Source: Bacillota bacterium (GTDB taxonomy: Bacteria > Bacillota > Clostridia > Saccharofermentanales > UBA5734). From it: DNA of 5,019 nucleotides. A model generated the notes under the pieces. That model was not told where the DNA came from, made no database searches, and was given only the letters and a program-made list of their open reading frames with translations. The position numbers were made by a program, and so were the translations under genes. Location of the stretch: assembly GCA_023438965.1 (NCBI GenBank), contig JAEXPB010000253.1, forward strand, positions 1 to 5,019, in the 5' to 3' direction. The first letter of the stretch is position 1, and each line of letters opens with the position of its first letter. Below, piece after piece: positions 1 to 5,019 of the stretch.

Positions 1-725
1 ACCAGTTTGGCTTCATAAACCTCGTTGTTGTCCAGGACGACCGTGATGGTCTTGGCGCCTTCGATGACATGATTGTTGGTTACGATATAACCGTCGGCGG
101 TGATGATGAAACCGGAACCGGCAGCAGCGTAGTTGCCCGTCTGGCCAAACATGTCCGTTACAGAAACTTCAGTGTTGATGGCCACGACCGCCGGCTTGCC
201 CTGAGCGGCGATTTCCATGATCGACAGGGCTTTGCGGTTGGTATCGGTGCGGGTGGCGGCATCGGCGATGCTCCAGTGCTTGTCGATACCGTTGCCGCTC
301 ATTGTCGGCTGCGTGGTCTTTTCCGTGCCCGCCGGCTGTTTGGTTGTTCCGGAAGGCTGTTTGGCGGTTGCTGACGGCTGGGTCGTTTGATTCACCGCGG
401 ATGTCTCGGCTGGCGCGTTCTGATCTTTCATCAGTTTATAGACCAGGCCGCCGGTAATCGCGGAGAAAAGAACCGCCACAGCCAGGAAGACGGCAATCAG
501 GCCGATCGTACGGGTAGCCTGGCGCTTCGGCGGCTGCGATCCCGGCTGGCCGGGCTGCGGTTGATTGGTCTGGTACGTCTGGTTGGACTGGCTGCCGGAC
601 GCCTGGGCCTGCCAGCTATTGTCCGGATGCGGATAAACATACGTCGGCTCAGTTGGTTTCGGGCCCTGCTCGTTCGGGCTTTGTTCCTCTGGATTCTGGT
701 TGTACTTCGGTTCTTCAGGTTCCAT
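1..725 (-). CDS. htrA: HtrA/DegP-family membrane-anchored serine protease, N-terminal part (runs off left edge)
   Basis: This is a trypsin-like (S1C) envelope quality-control protease that degrades or refolds misfolded extracytoplasmic proteins. 241 complete codons are visible. Residues 1-72 form a hydrophilic cytoplasmic tail rich in Pro, Gln, Asn and Glu, ending in basic residues (PKRQATR). One membrane anchor follows at about 74-98, then a Thr/Gln/Pro-rich linker at about 100-160 with imperfect heptapeptide repeats. The protease domain begins near 165. It contains the diagnostic [18 protein letters not shown] at 203-220, whose His219 is the expected catalytic histidine. The catalytic Asp and Ser and any PDZ domain lie beyond position 1. 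The ATG at 725 is chosen because GAGGGA sits 5 nt upstream and the tail composition is consistent from there. The gene is divergent from psd-pssA. Family assignment is very secure. Whether it is the only HtrA in the genome cannot be seen here. Confidence 0.95.
   Translation of the reverse strand, partial: MEPEEPKYNQNPEEQSPNEQGPKPTEPTYVYPHPDNSWQAQASGSQSNQTYQTNQPQPGQPGSQPPKRQATRTIGLIAVFLAVAVLFSAITGGLVYKLMKDQNAPAETSAVNQTTQPSATAKQPSGTTKQPAGTEKTTQPTMSGNGIDKHWSIADAATRTDTNRKALSIMEIAAQGKPAVVAINTEVSVTDMFGQTGNYAAAGSGFIITADGYIVTNNHVIEGAKTITVVLDNNEVYEAKL
306..368 (-). repeat. Imperfect heptapeptide repeats in the HtrA linker
   Basis: Inside htrA, residues 120-140 read as three imperfect seven-residue units: [14 protein letters not shown] and TEKTTQP. 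The first two match at five of seven positions and the third is more diverged. They sit just outside the membrane anchor and before the protease domain. They probably form a flexible or wall-spanning spacer. The repeat is read directly from the translation; the role is inference. Confidence 0.6.
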
Positions 726-730
726 GTAGA

Positions 731-736
731 TCCCTC
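731..736 (-). promoter_or_regulatory. Ribosome binding site of htrA
   Basis: On the minus strand GAGGGA lies 5 nt before the ATG at 725. It fixes the start of htrA, and no better-placed upstream start was seen. Confidence 0.7.
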
Positions 737-939
737 ATTTCTCACTGGTTTGTCCGGGACCGGCCCGGCTATCTGGGAGAACCCTGCTCCTCGTTTTCAA
801 TTCTCTTTATACTCCTTCATTTTGAGGGCGAATGAAAGAAAAAGCAAATTATTTTGGGATTTATGTGACGGAAGTGTTACGGCCGAAGGTTGAGCCCATC
901 CGGTTTTCTTTGCTCTCCCTGGCCTTTTGTGATAAACTG

Positions 940-983
940 ACTTTCAGCACCTGATCATGTTAATTGATGTGCTTGCTGAAAGT
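940..983. repeat. 10-bp perfect inverted repeat just upstream of psd
   Basis: ACTTTCAGCA at 940-949 is the exact reverse complement of TGCTGAAAGT at 974-983, with a 24-nt loop. The right arm overlaps the first three bases of the psd Shine-Dalgarno region (981-987) but leaves GAGG at 984-987 free. An alternative inner pairing exists: AGCAC at 946-950 with GTGCT at 969-973, continued by ATCA/TGAT. No T-run follows, so this is not an intrinsic terminator. It could be an operator or a leader hairpin affecting psd translation. The repeat is read directly; any role is inference. Confidence 0.6.
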
Positions 984-999
984 GAGGCACCCGATCATG
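947..999 (+). repeat. 13-bp direct repeat flanking the psd start, copies 40 bp apart
   Basis: GCACCTGATCATG at 947-959 and GCACCCGATCATG at 987-999 match at 12 of 13 bases. The second copy ends in the psd start codon. The first contains the palindrome TGATCA and an ATG with no Shine-Dalgarno sequence. The 40-bp offset is close to four helical turns, which would suit a dimeric regulator, but a local duplication is equally possible. Confidence 0.5.
981..987 (+). promoter_or_regulatory. Ribosome binding site deciding the psd start
   Basis: AGTGAGG ends 9 nt before the ATG at 997. The upstream in-frame starts (TTG at 964, ATG at 967) have no purine-rich site before them, so 997 is preferred. Confidence 0.7.
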
Positions 1000-1644
1000 C
1001 ACCATCTCCCCCTGGCGCCCGAAGGCCTGGTTTATATTTTGGCTGGTTTGATTTTTACGGCGCTGCTTTATTTTATCTGGCCCTGGCTGGCACTAATCGG
1101 TATGATTCTGACGCTCTTCATGGCCTTCTTTTTCCGCAACCCGCGCCGAAATGGCCCGGAAATGCCCGATGCGCTGTTGAGTCCGGCGGATGGCAAAGTC
1201 ATGTCGATCACACCGATGGCCCATGATGATTTTATCAACGGGCCGGCGGTCCGCATTTCGATATTCCTTTCTTTATTTAATGTCCACATCAACCGGTCGC
1301 CGATGACCGGAGAAATTGGCTGGCATCATTATCGGCCTGGCCAATTCCTGCCCGCCTTCAAAAGTCACGCTTCCGACTTGAATGAGCGGAATGCGATCGG
1401 TATCCGGCAGGATGACCGCCGGATTGTGGTGCACCAGATTACCGGCTTTGTCGCCCGCCGCATTGTCTGCGATGTGCGTCCGGGTGACCATCTGAACCAG
1501 CGTCAGCGATTTGGCCTGATCCGTTTCGGCTCCTGCACCGAGTTGCTTTGCCCGGCGGACGTCACCGTTCTGGTTCGGCCCGGCGACCGGGTCATCGGCG
1601 GCAAGACTGTTTTGGCAACGTTCAATCCCCCGAGCGAGGTATAA
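997..1644 (+). CDS. psd: Phosphatidylserine decarboxylase, short (archaeal-type) form, proenzyme
   Basis: This enzyme decarboxylates phosphatidylserine to phosphatidylethanolamine at the cytoplasmic membrane, using a pyruvoyl group made by self-cleavage. The product is 215 residues, normal for the short Psd class. Residues 11-46 are hydrophobic and probably form two membrane segments. SPADG at 62-66 and FNVHINRSP at 94-102 are conserved Psd motifs; Asp65 and His97 are the likely partners of the reactive serine. The processing site is RFGSC at 176-180. Cleavage between Gly178 and Ser179 would give a beta chain of 178 residues and a pyruvoyl alpha chain of 37. From family knowledge, a basic residue usually follows the GS pair in this class; here it is Cys180. 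pssA starts 2 nt after the stop, so the two are co-transcribed. Psd supplies the step after PssA. The start at 997 follows from the ribosome binding site. Confidence 0.95.
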   Translation: MHHLPLAPEGLVYILAGLIFTALLYFIWPWLALIGMILTLFMAFFFRNPRRNGPEMPDALLSPADGKVMSITPMAHDDFINGPAVRISIFLSLFNVHINRSPMTGEIGWHHYRPGQFLPAFKSHASDLNERNAIGIRQDDRRIVVHQITGFVARRIVCDVRPGDHLNQRQRFGLIRFGSCTELLCPADVTVLVRPGDRVIGGKTVLATFNPPSEV

Positions 1645-1646
1645 CC

Positions 1647-2237
1647 ATGCTGCGTAAGATTTTGCCGAATATCCTGACTCTGGCCAATCTGGCTTTTGGT
1701 GTCCTGGCCATCCTGGTGGCCTCTTCAACGGACAAGATCAACATTCTCAACCGGGGTGACGATATCAACCTGATTTATTTCAGCTGCCTTTTTGTCATGG
1801 TAGCTGCTCTTTCCGATCGTTTTGACGGTAAACTGGCTCGCCACCTGGGTGTCGCCAGTGAACTGGGCAAGCAATTGGATTCCCTCTGTGACCTGATCTC
1901 CTTCGGCGTCGCGCCAGCCGTCATCGCCTGGAAGCTCCATTTTGCCTTCGCCTCAACCCTGCTGCCGATGGGGCGGCTGTTCGGCTACCTGATCGCGCTG
2001 GCTTTCCCGATCGCCGGAGCAATCCGTCTCGCTCGCTTCAACCTGCAGGATGACTCCACTTATTTTCAGTGTATTCCGATTACCTTGGCCGGTTCGCTCC
2101 TGACTCTGCTCAATTTATTCAATACTTTCATGTTCCTGAAAGGCCGCTTTACCCGGATCAACGTCCTGGTCTGCATGTTTATGATGGTGATATTGTCCGG
2201 CCTGATGGTCAGCAGAATCTCGATCAAGAAAGTTTAA
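1647..2237 (+). CDS. pssA: CDP-diacylglycerol--serine O-phosphatidyltransferase
   Basis: This integral membrane CDP-alcohol phosphatidyltransferase makes phosphatidylserine and CMP from CDP-diacylglycerol and L-serine, feeding the Psd encoded just upstream. The 196-residue product carries the complete family signature: Asp57 and Asp60-Gly61, Ala64-Arg65, Gly74, Asp78 and Asp82. This fits D-x2-D-G-x2-A-R-x8-G-x3-D-x3-D, the metal- and CDP-binding site. The following DLISFGVAPA (82-91) and RLARFNL (127-133) are typical of PssA rather than of phosphatidylglycerol-phosphate or cardiolipin synthases. About six hydrophobic segments can be seen (near 6-25, 42-56, 87-106, 111-127, 144-163, 171-188). 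The ATG at 1647 is preceded by GAGG at 1636-1639, inside the last codons of psd. A 2-nt gap follows the psd stop, suggesting coupled translation. Signature and length are both normal. Confidence 0.95.
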   Translation: MLRKILPNILTLANLAFGVLAILVASSTDKINILNRGDDINLIYFSCLFVMVAALSDRFDGKLARHLGVASELGKQLDSLCDLISFGVAPAVIAWKLHFAFASTLLPMGRLFGYLIALAFPIAGAIRLARFNLQDDSTYFQCIPITLAGSLLTLLNLFNTFMFLKGRFTRINVLVCMFMMVILSGLMVSRISIKKV

Positions 2238-2281
2238 CTGAGCGGGACGATGATGTCGGCATTATCGACCGGAAAAGCTTT

Positions 2282-2881
2282 TCAGTCCACTTCCCGGAAC
2301 AGTGTATAGCGAGCCAGCAGGTCGATGCCACGTTGGATGAGTTTCAAGATCAGCAGGTAAACAACCGGCAGCAAACTGGCGGCCAGCAGTCCGCCGGCCA
2401 GAGTCAAGACAACCAGCACGCCGCCGGTGGCAATACCGACCAACATGCCGAGTCCTTCGCCAAGACTGGAGAAATAATCTGTTGCCTTCGCCACGGTCTG
2501 ATTGACATACTCCAGGGCTGTTTGGGGCAAGGATGAGATATCCAGGTCGACCATCGGCAGCAGATATTGGAAAAGGGCAAGGAAGGCCAACGCATATTTC
2601 AAAATCTGAATCGCCAGGATAACCAGTTTGAGTAAAATATTCAGGCGATAGTAGTATCGGTTGACAATCGGGGACGTCAGGGCCAGCAGCGAAAAGAGCA
2701 AGATGGGCAGATAGCGGGGCAGTTCGATCCACGCCGGCGCCTTTTCCGGAAAGATGATCAGCACGGCAAATGCGGCGCAGGCCAGCCAGCCAATCAGCCA
2801 ATAAAATCCTGAATGGCGACGGGTTTCGTATTCAGTGTCACTCCAAATGGGGCCTAATAGGAAGCCTTCCATGAAGTCCAT
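2282..2881 (-). CDS. Multi-pass membrane protein of unknown function
   Basis: I do not recognise this 199-residue protein. It has a short, mostly polar N-terminus (MDFMEGFLLGPIWSDTEYE), then hydrophobic stretches near 26-45, 57-73, 82-109 and 143-183, giving four or five membrane segments. Between them is an amphipathic region at about 111-142 with acidic and polar residues (VDLDISSLPQ). The end is a charged tail (RYTLFREVD). No catalytic motif or transport signature is visible. The ATG at 2881 is preferred because GGGG lies 7 nt upstream. A TTG at 2896 in the same frame has no ribosome binding site, and a later ATG at 2872 is possible. It converges on pssA with 44 bp between the stops and is probably transcribed alone. 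Long hydrophobic runs in one frame support it as a real gene over the overlapping frames. A link to lipid metabolism is only a guess from position. Confidence 0.8.
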   Translation of the reverse strand: MDFMEGFLLGPIWSDTEYETRRHSGFYWLIGWLACAAFAVLIIFPEKAPAWIELPRYLPILLFSLLALTSPIVNRYYYRLNILLKLVILAIQILKYALAFLALFQYLLPMVDLDISSLPQTALEYVNQTVAKATDYFSSLGEGLGMLVGIATGGVLVVLTLAGGLLAASLLPVVYLLILKLIQRGIDLLARYTLFREVD

Positions 2882-3046
2882 GTCTGCACCCCGCAATTAT
2901 GAGTCTGCTGATATTTTAACAGATCAGGCAGCATTGGTAAACGGCTCATTTCCACAAACCGTCAAGTAAGATTTTTTTGCGAATGAACAATTGTGATGGT
3001 TGAGCTTTTTTATGAATATTGCCTGCCGTTTCATATGCCATTCATC
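2882..3046. other. AT-rich intergenic region between the phosphate operon and the membrane-protein gene
   Basis: Both flanking genes are on the minus strand, so this 165-bp stretch should end one transcript and start the next. ATGAAT at 3012-3017 and ATTCAT at 3040-3045 form a 6-bp inverted repeat just past the stop of the 133-residue gene. In the minus direction it is followed by an A-run rather than a T-run, so it is not a canonical terminator. A-tracts on the minus strand near 2972-2978 and 3006-3011 lie upstream of the candidate promoter. No gene or RNA was identified. Confidence 0.5.
2913..2941 (-). promoter_or_regulatory. Candidate sigma-70/sigma-A promoter for the membrane-protein gene
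   Basis: On the minus strand, TTTACC (2941-2936) and TAAAAT (2918-2913) are spaced by 17 bp, matching the consensus at four and five of six positions. Transcription would begin near 2906, giving a leader of about 25 nt that contains the GGGG ribosome site. A second -35-like TTGACG (2965-2960), preceded by an A-tract, has no good -10 at the right distance. Confidence 0.45.
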
Positions 3047-3448
3047 CTAGAGCTGGAAGGGTACCCGGCTCAAGCTTTCAATTTCCCGGCGTAAGGCTGC
3101 CCAACGTTCTGGATCAACCGTATCGCCGGACAGGCACAGGCGCCGGTCCGCGTAGGCAGCTGTCAGTTTCAAGCTGGACCGTTCGGTCATTTCACCAGAT
3201 TCAACGGCGGCGGCCTCATCTTCCACGGCGCCCCGACCGGCCATGTCCAGCGGCTGGATCAGATTGCGCAGGCGGCGAAGCTGGTCGACGGACAGGGTAC
3301 GGACAAAATTGTTGCACCATTGCCGGCTTTCTCGCCAGACCATGATGCCCTGCCGCAAGTCGAGGCTAACCGTCAGGCTTCCTTTGCGGTAAACATTCAG
3401 TTCGCAATCCAGAGTCAGGATCTCATCGGTCAGCACAGGTGGCCGCAT
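3047..3448 (-). CDS. Uncharacterised 133-residue protein, third gene of the phosphate-uptake operon
   Basis: I do not recognise this soluble 133-residue protein. It has no signal peptide or membrane segment. Residues 8-40 alternate polar and hydrophobic positions (LTLDCELNVY, SLTVSLDLRQ), as in a beta-sheet. A basic helix follows at about 53-66 (SVDQLRRLRNLI), then a low-complexity acidic linker at 71-90. A second strand-like stretch lies at 92-108 (LKLTAAYADRRLCLSG), and the end is a helix (PERWAALRREIESL). Cys15, Cys45 and Cys105 are scattered and form no evident metal motif. The ATG at 3448 is 3 nt past the DUF47 stop. There is no Shine-Dalgarno site, so translation probably depends on ribosomes finishing DUF47. 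The GTG at codon 5 is an alternative start. Operon position suggests a link to phosphate uptake, but the sequence gives no mechanism. Confidence 0.75.
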   Translation of the reverse strand: MRPPVLTDEILTLDCELNVYRKGSLTVSLDLRQGIMVWRESRQWCNNFVRTLSVDQLRRLRNLIQPLDMAGRGAVEDEAAAVESGEMTERSSLKLTAAYADRRLCLSGDTVDPERWAALRREIESLSRVPFQL

Positions 3449-3451
3449 CGC

Positions 3452-4072
3452 TTAATTGTTTTTCATGACGACGCCTTGAATGATGTCGGCGACGTCTTCG
3501 CAGGCATCCAGGACATTCTCCATGTCATCATAAATATCTTTCCACTTGATGACTTCCAAAACATCCTTCTCATACAGGAACAGGCCCTTGACCATGTCAC
3601 GATACAGGCGGTCGCCCTCTTCTTCGATGGTATTCACATTTTTAACCAGTTCATGAATCTGCGTCTTGTTTTTCTTGTAACTCTTGAATGATACCATCAG
3701 CTCGGCCAGCATCTTGGCCGCCCGTTCCATCATCTGGCCAAGTTTGATCGCTTCCGGCCGGACTTTGCTGACATTGAACATGTCAAAGCGGTTGGAAACA
3801 TCCTCGATCAGGTCCGTGATATCGTCAATGGACTTGATGAGCGAATAGATGTCTTCCCGGTCGATCGGCGTGATGAAAGCGACATTCAGGGCTTCACACA
3901 GGCGGTGGCACTCATGGTCGGCCGCGTGTTCCAGGTCATGGATCGCATTCGCTTTCTGCGAGACATTCTGGTAGTCGTTGAGCAGATCGTTGAGCTTCTG
4001 GGCGGTCTGATACGCATACTGGGTTGCCGTGACCAACACATCGAAGTAGTTGAACTCTTTTTTAAATGCCAT
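3452..4072 (-). CDS. DUF47 family PhoU-like protein, PiT accessory protein
   Basis: This is a 206-residue all-helical cytoplasmic protein of the DUF47/PhoU-like group, commonly encoded beside PiT phosphate permeases and thought to modulate them. The sequence is rich in amphipathic helices with acidic, metal-binding-type motifs: IHDLEHAADHE at 44-54, the SIDDITDLIEDV stretch at 81-92, NTIEEEGDRLYRD at 147-159, and DIYDDMENVLDACEDVAD at 179-196. ITPIDREDIYSL at 67-78 is characteristic of the family. Length is normal and no truncation is seen. The ATG at 4072 is chosen over an in-frame ATG at 4108 because AAGGAG lies 9 nt before it, while 4108 has no ribosome site. The permease gene ends 51 bp upstream and the 133-residue gene begins 3 nt downstream, so all three are probably one operon. 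The regulatory role is known for the family, not shown here. Confidence 0.93.
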   Translation of the reverse strand: MAFKKEFNYFDVLVTATQYAYQTAQKLNDLLNDYQNVSQKANAIHDLEHAADHECHRLCEALNVAFITPIDREDIYSLIKSIDDITDLIEDVSNRFDMFNVSKVRPEAIKLGQMMERAAKMLAELMVSFKSYKKNKTQIHELVKNVNTIEEEGDRLYRDMVKGLFLYEKDVLEVIKWKDIYDDMENVLDACEDVADIIQGVVMKNN

Positions 4073-4081
4073 CTGGTTTTT

Positions 4082-4087
4082 CTCCTT
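4082..4087 (-). promoter_or_regulatory. Ribosome binding site deciding the DUF47 start
   Basis: On the minus strand a perfect AAGGAG sits 9 nt before the ATG at 4072. This places the start 12 codons inside the longest open frame. Confidence 0.8.
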
Positions 4088-4123
4088 ATGCTTTGATTTG
4101 GATTGCATTATGTAGGGATATCA

Positions 4124-5019
4124 TTAGAAAATAAGCATGCAGACCTTGGCCATCAGGTAGCTGATCAGTCCGCAGCCAGGGAAAGTAAGCACCCAGGCCA
4201 GCACCATGTCCTTGACCACGCCCCAATTGACGGATGACAGTCGTCTGGCCGACCCGACGCCCATGATGGCCGTCGTTTTCGTATGAGTGGTACTGACCGG
4301 TGTGCCGGTCAGGGACGCCAGCAACAGGCAGCCGGCGGCGGCCAGGTCGGCGGCGAAACCCTGGTAGCGTTCCAGCTTGACCATATCCATACCGACAGCC
4401 TTGATGATCCGGTAACCGCCGGCCGATGTGCCCAGGCCCATGACCAGCGAACAGAGAATGATCAGCCACCATTGGATCGTAAAGCTGCCGTCCGGGTTTT
4501 TGGCGACCATGTTGTTCAGGAACAAAGCCAGCATGAATACGCCCATGAATTTCTGTCCGTCCTGCGCACCGTGCATGAAGGCCATGCAACCGGCGCCGAA
4601 GATCTGGCCGCCGGTGAAAAATCGTTCGGCGGCAGCCCGTTTCACCGTCGCGCAGATCAGCATGATCAGCTTGGCCGCAATAAAGCCGCTGATGAAGCCC
4701 AGAACCGAGGAAACACCCAATCCGATCAGGACCTTGACCCATTCGTTCATGTTGACGGCGCTGAACCCGTTGCCGAGAGCAATGGCGCCGCCGGTGATGC
4801 CGGCGATCAGCGCATGGCTTTCGCTGGTTGGAATGCCGAAGTACCAAGCGGCTGTTGCCCAGACCACGATGGCAAACAGCGATGCTGCCAGCACAATCAG
4901 GGGCTCGTTGGCATTTGTACTTTCGAACTTGGTCATCTTCGTAATGGTTTCCGCCACTTTGGCATTGACGACGGTCATGAATCCCGCACCGAGGGTGTTC
5001 AGCACAACAGCCATGATGA
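4124..5019 (-). CDS. pit: PiT-family inorganic phosphate permease, N-terminus outside the window
   Basis: This cytoplasmic-membrane carrier takes up inorganic phosphate, in bacterial relatives usually with protons as metal-phosphate. Numbering from the Met codon at 5014, 296 residues are visible. The two inverted PiT repeats are marked by GIPTSESHALIAGITG at 60-75 and GTPVSTTHTKTTAIMG at 237-252. FMHGAQDGQKFMGV at 146-159 is the second-half counterpart of the family HGAND-type motif. Hydrophobic segments occur at about 38-58, 66-82, 95-121, 154-168, 180-198, 224-236 and 266-287. The frame stays open to 5019. The N-terminal helix and first GxxD-x-NA-type motif that PiT proteins normally have are missing. 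The Met at 5014 is therefore most likely internal, with the true start some 40-60 codons beyond the edge. It is the first visible gene of the phosphate operon; its promoter is not in view. Confidence 0.93.
   Translation of the reverse strand, partial: IMAVVLNTLGAGFMTVVNAKVAETITKMTKFESTNANEPLIVLAASLFAIVVWATAAWYFGIPTSESHALIAGITGGAIALGNGFSAVNMNEWVKVLIGLGVSSVLGFISGFIAAKLIMLICATVKRAAAERFFTGGQIFGAGCMAFMHGAQDGQKFMGVFMLALFLNNMVAKNPDGSFTIQWWLIILCSLVMGLGTSAGGYRIIKAVGMDMVKLERYQGFAADLAAAGCLLLASLTGTPVSTTHTKTTAIMGVGSARRLSSVNWGVVKDMVLAWVLTFPGCGLISYLMAKVCMLIF

Larger units (their letters stand above)
726..996. other. Divergent intergenic region between htrA and psd
   Basis: This 271-bp stretch separates two divergently read units, so it should hold the promoters of both. 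On the htrA side there is a TATAAA on the minus strand near 808-813, but no good -35 box at 16-18 bp from it. A GC-rich 5-bp hairpin (CCGGG, loop ACCGG, CCCGG) lies at 754-768 in the likely htrA leader. On the psd side, GATAAA at 931-936 is a weak -10 candidate, again without a convincing -35. The psd-proximal end carries an inverted and a direct repeat, listed separately. I saw no tRNA, no known riboswitch and no credible small gene. Short open frames such as the one starting at 957 lack a ribosome binding site. Confidence 0.5.

Noticed and set aside
69..893. Plus-strand open frames (69-374, 387-893) and a second minus-strand frame (497-745) over htrA
   Set aside because: They are shadows of the HtrA frame, which has an unmistakable anchor and catalytic-His motif. 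Their translations are Arg/Gly-rich with no domain.
957..1226. Open frame starting at ATG 957 over the beginning of psd
   Set aside because: It has no ribosome site and no recognisable domain, and it overlaps psd, which has complete family motifs in another frame.
2238..2283. Possible bidirectional terminator between pssA and the convergent gene, including the palindrome GAAAAGCTTTTC (2272-2283) and a GTCG/CGAC stem near 2257-2268
   Set aside because: The GC-containing stem is only 4 bp, the palindrome has no loop, and there is no real T-run, so it falls short of an intrinsic terminator.
2069..2536. Plus-strand open frame across the end of pssA into the convergent membrane-protein gene
   Set aside because: It overlaps two supported genes in other frames, and its Gln/Asp-rich product is what antisense reading of a membrane protein gives.
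2971..3011. T-runs on the plus strand in the AT-rich intergenic region as a terminator
   Set aside because: They face the wrong way for both flanking minus-strand genes and lack a strong GC-rich stem before them.
3019..3345. Plus-strand open frame opposite the 133-residue gene
   Set aside because: It is Pro/Arg-rich with no hydrophobic or motif structure. The minus-strand frame has strand and helix periodicity and fits the operon.
4086..4847. Long minus-strand open frame (253 codons) over the permease and the DUF47 start
   Set aside because: It is His/Arg/Gly-rich frame-shifted reading of the PiT gene, whose own frame carries both PiT signatures.
1..5019. Mobile element, CRISPR array or defence system
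   Set aside because: No regularly spaced repeats, terminal inverted repeats, transposase motifs or defence domains are visible, and every gene with a known family is housekeeping.

Overview
The window looks like ordinary chromosomal backbone from a mid-GC bacterium, most likely an anaerobic Firmicute (Bacillota). A diderm Negativicutes-like lineage is possible. This rests on the style of the proteins: a single-anchor HtrA with a Pro/Gln-rich cytoplasmic tail, a short-form phosphatidylserine decarboxylase next to a Gram-positive-style PssA, and a PiT transporter next to a DUF47 protein. It also rests on strong Shine-Dalgarno sites. No rRNA, tRNA, insertion sequence, phage gene or CRISPR array was seen. 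The taxonomy is an inference from protein character, not a database match.

Layout, left to right. Positions 1-725 (minus) hold the N-terminal 241 codons of an HtrA/DegP-family serine protease that runs off the left edge. A 271-bp divergent intergenic region (726-996) follows. It carries a 10-bp inverted repeat and a 13-bp direct repeat just upstream of the next gene. Positions 997-1644 and 1647-2237 (plus) are psd and pssA, two nucleotides apart. Together they make phosphatidylethanolamine from CDP-diacylglycerol and serine. Positions 2282-2881 (minus) encode a 199-residue multi-pass membrane protein of unknown function, convergent with pssA and probably transcribed from its own promoter near 2913-2941. 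Positions 2882-3046 are AT-rich and contain no gene.

The right third is a minus-strand phosphate-uptake operon read from the right edge inwards. It holds a PiT-family phosphate permease (4124-5019, start outside the window), a PhoU-like DUF47 accessory protein (3452-4072), and a 133-residue protein of unknown function (3047-3448). The last starts three nucleotides after the DUF47 stop and is probably translationally coupled to it.

I did not find a clearly new biological system. The points most worth a second look are the repeat architecture over the psd start, the unknown third gene of the phosphate operon, the orphan membrane protein, and the heptapeptide-repeat linker of HtrA.
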